Assembly (NCBI GenBank): GCA_963978545.1
Contig: OZ021727.1
Location: 16,628,743 to 16,692,742, forward strand
Direction: 5' to 3'
From: Linyphia triangularis
Taxonomy: Eukaryota > Arthropoda > Arachnida > Araneae > Linyphiidae
DNA length: 64,000 nt
The notes beneath the pieces were generated by a model. It did no database searches. It was not told the DNA's origin and worked only from the letters and a program-made list of their open reading frames with translations. Positions 60,377 through 64,000 of the stretch are shown here, piece by piece; the stretch's first letter is position 1, and each line of letters starts with the position of its first letter. A program made the position numbers and the translations under genes.

Positions 60377-61626
60377 AAAAGAGAAGAGATAACACTACCA
60401 CAGATTCTCCACAACTGAATCTAAGAAGATGTCATCTCGCAGGGCAGAAGCTGCCATGTAGAACAGGTGAAGTCCCGACCAGTCGTTTTCACGTTTCATC
60501 CCGACAAGGAGGAAACCAGGGTTTATTCGTGAAGGGGGAGATCAACGGAACTCCATGTCGTCTAATCGTCGATTCGGGAGCGAACGTAACGATCGTAAGG
60601 ACGGACGTGGCTCGTCGCCTGAACAGCCTACTCCTCTACACAGCGCCCTCTGTCTCTCTACAAACTGTGTCTGGTGGTAATATCTCTGTCCATGGGAAAT
60701 TGCAAGTGGACATTGCCCTTGGATTTAACACCTACAAGCACACCGTTTATGTTGCCGAAATTGTAGATCCGTGCATTCTCGGACTAGACTTTTTGAAGAA
60801 AAATGGAATTACGCTGAATTTTGAGAAAAGCAAGCTGCAAACATGGAGAGGCGAAGTTCCTTTGCCCGATCTAGACATGAAAGAGCTGTGCGTATATCGG
60901 ATTGTAGCTCATGAAGACAATGTCATAGAGAATGCTGAAGAGTCCACGTCTATGAAAAGTACCTCTCCAGCCTCGGAAAGAGAACCGAAGAAAGCGACGT
61001 TGATGAAACCCTCCCAGGAAGTGGTTAATGTGGAAATGGACAAAGTTAGTGAAGAGGGAATCGACATCCGTACTCCTGTTACAAGCATCGAACGGAGGTC
61101 CCGGGATCTATCAGCTGCACCCGCGGATGATTCGGACGCAATCTCAAAATCATATAACCAGCAAGATGGGGATCAGAAACTTTCACCGCTTCTGTTGGCA
61201 TACGGGAGTGCAACTCACGAGACCACCGGATTTTCTCCATCTCTAACGATGTGTGGAAGAGACCTTAGGCTCCCCAGCAACCTCCTCTTTGGACAACCAC
61301 AGGACACTCCTTCCTCGCCTGTCCAGTATCTAGATGATCTGCAGGCACGTTTGGAAGCCGTACATCGGTTCGCCAGAGAGAGAAACAACATCATGACTGA
61401 GCGCGTGAAGATCCGGTACTATGCCAAGGCCGTGGACCGTTCATTCCAGGAAGGTGACAAACGTCCGAAAGGACTCTCCCCTAAGCTCCAGACGAACTGG
61501 GAAGGGCCGTATGGGATCCTTAAGAAGATCAACGACGTCGTGGTGAGAATTCAACGGACACCTTCCTGTAAACCTAGAGTTGTACACTACAATAGGCTAG
61601 CCCCATATTATGGTAGAAGTCATTGA
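60322..61626 (+). pseudogene. pol: truncated Pol: aspartic protease joined to integrase C terminus
   Basis: Open for 434 codons in the -1 frame relative to Gag and overlapping it by 55 bp; it has no ATG at its start, so access is by frameshift or is lost. Order: second half of the zinc knuckle (GHLRRNC), then a retropepsin-like protease with LIVDSGANVTIV (catalytic aspartate in DSGA at residues 84-87) and ILGLDFL (152-158). A variable linker is followed from about residue 278 by the far C-terminal integrase region: LLLAYGSATHETTGFSP, a conserved RDLRLPSNLLFG, then GLSPKLQTNWEGPY and the tail VHYNRLAPYYG. Reverse transcriptase (YxDD), RNase H and the integrase DDE core are absent. A smaller in-frame gap is likely near residue 380 (GDK followed at once by RPKGLSPK). 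Confidence 0.88.
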
Positions 61627-61665
61627 ATGGCTTAAGGACTTCACTGCCCGGGACGTGCAGTCTTT

Positions 61666-61678
61666 AAGAAGGGGGAAA
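61666..61678 (+). other. polypurine tract
   Basis: AAGAAGGGGGAAA lies immediately before the 3' LTR, the normal plus-strand primer for LTR retrotransposon reverse transcription. Confidence 0.85.
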
Positions 61679-62142
61679 TGTTGCACAAATTGTCTGAATA
61701 TATTGTAAATAGTGACGTATTATTTCAAAATTCTATTGTAATTTATTTTTATCTTATTTTATTTATTAATAATAGCGATTATACAAGTTAGAAAAAGGTG
61801 GCAACACCTAAAGCAATCGAGAAGTTTCGAGATATTTCTTTTCTATGAATTGGCTGGAAATTTCGAGAATGTCTCACGCGCTTGTATATAAAAGACTGGA
61901 GAACGGGAAAGTTTGCAGATTGACTTTGGACTTCGATGAAAGCGTATCGCTTTGTTTACCTATTGGAGTGAGCTTGTATAATCGCTGTATTCGAAGTTGT
62001 TTTTGCTAAAGCTTGTGTTGAAGCTTGTGAGCGATTACACTGTTGCCTGGGGATAAATTTTGTGAGTTTTCTGAAGAGAGAATAAATATTTTTATACTGT
62101 AAAAACTGTGCCATCATTGCCTCAGCGGAAAAATTCATAACA
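61679..62142 (+). repeat. 3' LTR, 464 bp
   Basis: Nearly identical to the 5' LTR. Relative to it there is one substitution in the first 20 bases (TCTGAATA versus TCTGTATA), one deleted base in the TTAATTAATAG region, and three extra bases giving AATAAATATTTTT. Confidence 0.95.
62081..62086 (+). terminator. LTR polyadenylation signal AATAAA
   Basis: Present in the 3' LTR only, about 57 bp from its end. The 5' LTR has AATAAT at the matching place. Confidence 0.5.
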
Positions 62143-62146
62143 ATAC

Positions 62147-63196
62147 TTATGAAAGTAAAACATGCAGAATTTTATTTATTTGTGTTCCTGTAACTAAAAA
62201 CTTCATTGTAATGTAAAGATAGGTGACCTTTAGTAAATACGATTTTCGTTGGAGGGAAGTGTTCGTTTGACATCTTTTTATACATTTAGCTAAATTCCAA
62301 TAGAATTTGAGTGTTGGAGTTGATAGCACATTGAAAGGTGTTATTAGATAAATTTTCATCCAAATAATTACACTCAAAATAGTTAAATTGCATGTACCTT
62401 TAGCGCATAAGCGACTTTAACGAAAACATATTTTTCGTGCTGCGTACTCGTAAACTGGTAAGTACGCGTTTATTTGGAATCAGAACCTTAAAAAATTTTG
62501 AGATCACAAAAAAATCTACATCGATTTTTCGTTTTCAAAGCAATACATTTTCATTTCCCTATAGTTTGTTACATATGAAAAAATTTAAAGTAACATTTTA
62601 TCAAAAATATTTCTTGGTATACTCAGACAGTCTACAAAATTACTACGAATTCTCTTTTTTATTTTTAGCATGTATGGTTTTCGAATTCTTGTATTTGGGT
62701 AATATACAATGTTTTGGAAATGTATGTTGGCTTGTAATTAGCGCTGTAATGCGATTGAAGTGTTTTTGCAGAGTTTACTTTATGCATGAATTATTAGTAC
62801 AAAATTAAAGAGTAATTAAAAACATAAGAAAATATTGCGCATTTTTAATATTGAAATAGTTTTTTAAGTATTTAAATAATATAAATAAATTATCAGCTAT
62901 TTAGAATTTGTAAAATGTTCTAAAAGGAATTTTCAGTTCAGGGATCGTATTAAATTTTCATTATTAAATTCATTGATTAGAATCTCATCTATATGAGAAA
63001 TATATTAAAATGTCTAAAACGGTCTGAAGCCAAGGATTTCATTGAAACTTGTTTAGAGTCGGGTGGGGTGAAATAGGTAATGGGGTAAAATGGCTAAAAA
63101 TGTCCTTTCAAATTAAAAACATTCTCGTTCTTTTTTGAATGATTGTTTTTTTCATATCTTATAATTGTTGTTGCCAACATTACTATATGAGTTACT
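62147..63196. other. AT-rich noncoding stretch
   Basis: The longest frame (62437-62808, 123 codons from a GTG) is Phe/Leu/Tyr-rich without recognisable domains and is probably incidental. Confidence 0.45.
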
Positions 63197-63210
63197 CTGA
63201 TCACTGACTT

Positions 63211-63391
63211 GCCGACCAAACGGTATAGTGGTTAGCGTGCTAGCTTCTAGACCGCGAGGTTGCGGGTTCGAGTCCCGTGATAGAAATGGGTGTTTGTAAA
63301 TGTATGTTGGCTTGTTTAAGGACAAATGTTTTGGTGCATTTTAGCCCTCGTGTTGCTGACGGCGCCAGATAATCTGAATACAACCAACCAA
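63211..63391 (+). mobile_element. tRNA-derived SINE, full-length copy
   Basis: GCCGACCAAACGGTATAGTG start, TAGTGGTTAGCGTGC, perfect B box GGTTCGAGTCC, family body and ACAACCAACCAA end. Target-site duplication CTGATCACTGACT at 63197-63209 and CTGATCACTAACT at 63392-63404, with one mismatch. Confidence 0.93.
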
Positions 63392-63512
63392 CTGATCACT
63401 AACTCACTGCCTGCCCCACTCTGTAACGCTGAGAGTGGAAGAATTTTAACCGATCTTTGTTTAATCTCTTCCTTAGAGAATGCCAGAATAAATTGAATAT
63501 ATTATTACTTAA

Positions 63513-63760
63513 ATACTTCTTGTTTAAATCAGAATAAATAAAATATATTTAGAAGTGAACGAATAAATTCAGGTTTATTTTTAATAAGTAAATTTTGAAC
63601 GCTGTGTGTTATATATTTTACTGTTAGGTGTGTTTTTATTACTTAAAGCTAGATGCAAACACTAAGCACATGTTGACAACAGAATCAGTGTTATGTTAAT
63701 GAATAGAAAGATAATCTATTTTATTGATGTTGAATCTCAAATTTATTTTAGCGCTTATTT
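63513..63760 (+). repeat. dispersed repeat family R1, 3' fragment (copy 5)
   Basis: Starts TGTTTAAATCAGAATAAATA and continues through GTTGACAACAGAATCAGTGT and AATCTCAAATTTATTTTAGC, matching copy 3 (24968-25235) most closely. The left half of the family is absent, as in copy 3. Confidence 0.7.
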
Positions 63761-64000
63761 TGTTATCAGCGAAAATCCAAATGATGCTCTTAATTTCCTC
63801 GTTGAATTCGCTTGCAATGTAGTTTTTCCCAGGTGGTTCTTCATTAATAAATTTTTTTTGTCAAATATTTTTTTTTTATAATTTCATATATAAATCAGAA
63901 ATAACTTTCATTTGTACAGTGTTAAGAGATTATTTAATTTTTAATAAACAGTAAATTTTAATAATTATTAAATTAATTGTAATATTCATCATTTTTCAAC
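63761..64000. other. AT-rich noncoding end of window
   Basis: No recognised feature. Confidence 0.5.

Larger units (their letters stand above)
58590..62142 (+). mobile_element. Ty3/gypsy-type LTR retrotransposon, internally deleted, 3553 bp
   Basis: Complete by structure: two LTRs (TGTT...AACA), 4-bp target duplication ATAC at 58586-58589 and 62143-62146, primer-binding site, Gag-like ORF, protease-bearing ORF in the -1 frame, and polypurine tract. The internal region is only 2.6 kb. Reverse transcriptase, RNase H and the integrase catalytic core are missing, while protease and the integrase C terminus remain. LTRs differ by one substitution, a 1-bp and a 3-bp indel, so insertion was recent and must have used enzymes supplied in trans. 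Confidence 0.95.

Noticed and set aside
59084..61626. Interpretation as an endogenous retrovirus with envelope
   Set aside because: No envelope-like ORF, signal peptide or transmembrane segment exists between Pol and the 3' LTR; structure fits a Gag-Pol retrotransposon.
62437..62808. 123-residue plus-strand ORF
   Set aside because: Starts at GTG, has AT-driven composition, and shows no domain or signal pattern.

Overview
This window looks like gene-poor, very AT-rich DNA from an arthropod nuclear genome. An arachnid (spider) would fit, but the sequence alone does not prove it. The evidence is long tetranucleotide microsatellites, tRNA-derived SINEs with target-site duplications, a decayed mariner transposon, several foldback/MITE-like elements, a young Ty3/gypsy-type LTR retrotransposon, and no recognisable intact host protein-coding gene. 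There is no sign of prokaryotic operons, rRNA, CRISPR or a viral genome.

Layout. 1-9.5 kb holds (AAAT)n, (TA)n and poly(T) tracts. It also holds a pair of diverged inverted copies of a ~1 kb repeat (about 4165-5185 and 7585-8455) that bracket a transposase-like relic and a compact 363-bp hairpin. At 10.1-10.7 kb lies a six-motif compound tetranucleotide array. 11.7-26.4 kb is a patchwork of dispersed repeat families, called here R1-R4, plus a second transposon-protein relic (13.4-14.1 kb), two TIR/foldback elements (16.7 and 17.9 kb), and a possible transcript 3' end with a cluster of Pumilio-type motifs (21.3 kb). 29-36 kb contains three SINEs, one of which has grown a 29-unit (AACC) tail, and a locally duplicated segment in which one copy carries a 204-bp TTAA-flanked MITE while the other keeps the empty site. 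38.5-39.7 kb is a mariner element with perfect 28-bp ends but a broken transposase. 42-46 kb has an inverted R1 copy and two reverse-strand SINEs. 46-54 kb is almost featureless AT-rich DNA. 54.2-55.2 kb is a tandem repeat of about 450-480 bp units, followed directly by a 714-bp foldback element. 58.6-62.1 kb is the LTR element, and one more SINE and an R1 fragment close the window.

The best-preserved coding unit is the LTR retrotransposon. It has nearly identical LTRs, a TGGTGTCAGAAGTGGG primer-binding site, a full-length Gag-like ORF, and a second ORF in the -1 frame that runs from an aspartic protease (DSGA) straight into the C-terminal end of an integrase. Reverse transcriptase, RNase H and the integrase core are absent. 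It therefore looks like a recently mobilised, internally deleted, non-autonomous copy. All family names are from sequence pattern recognition; no database search was run.
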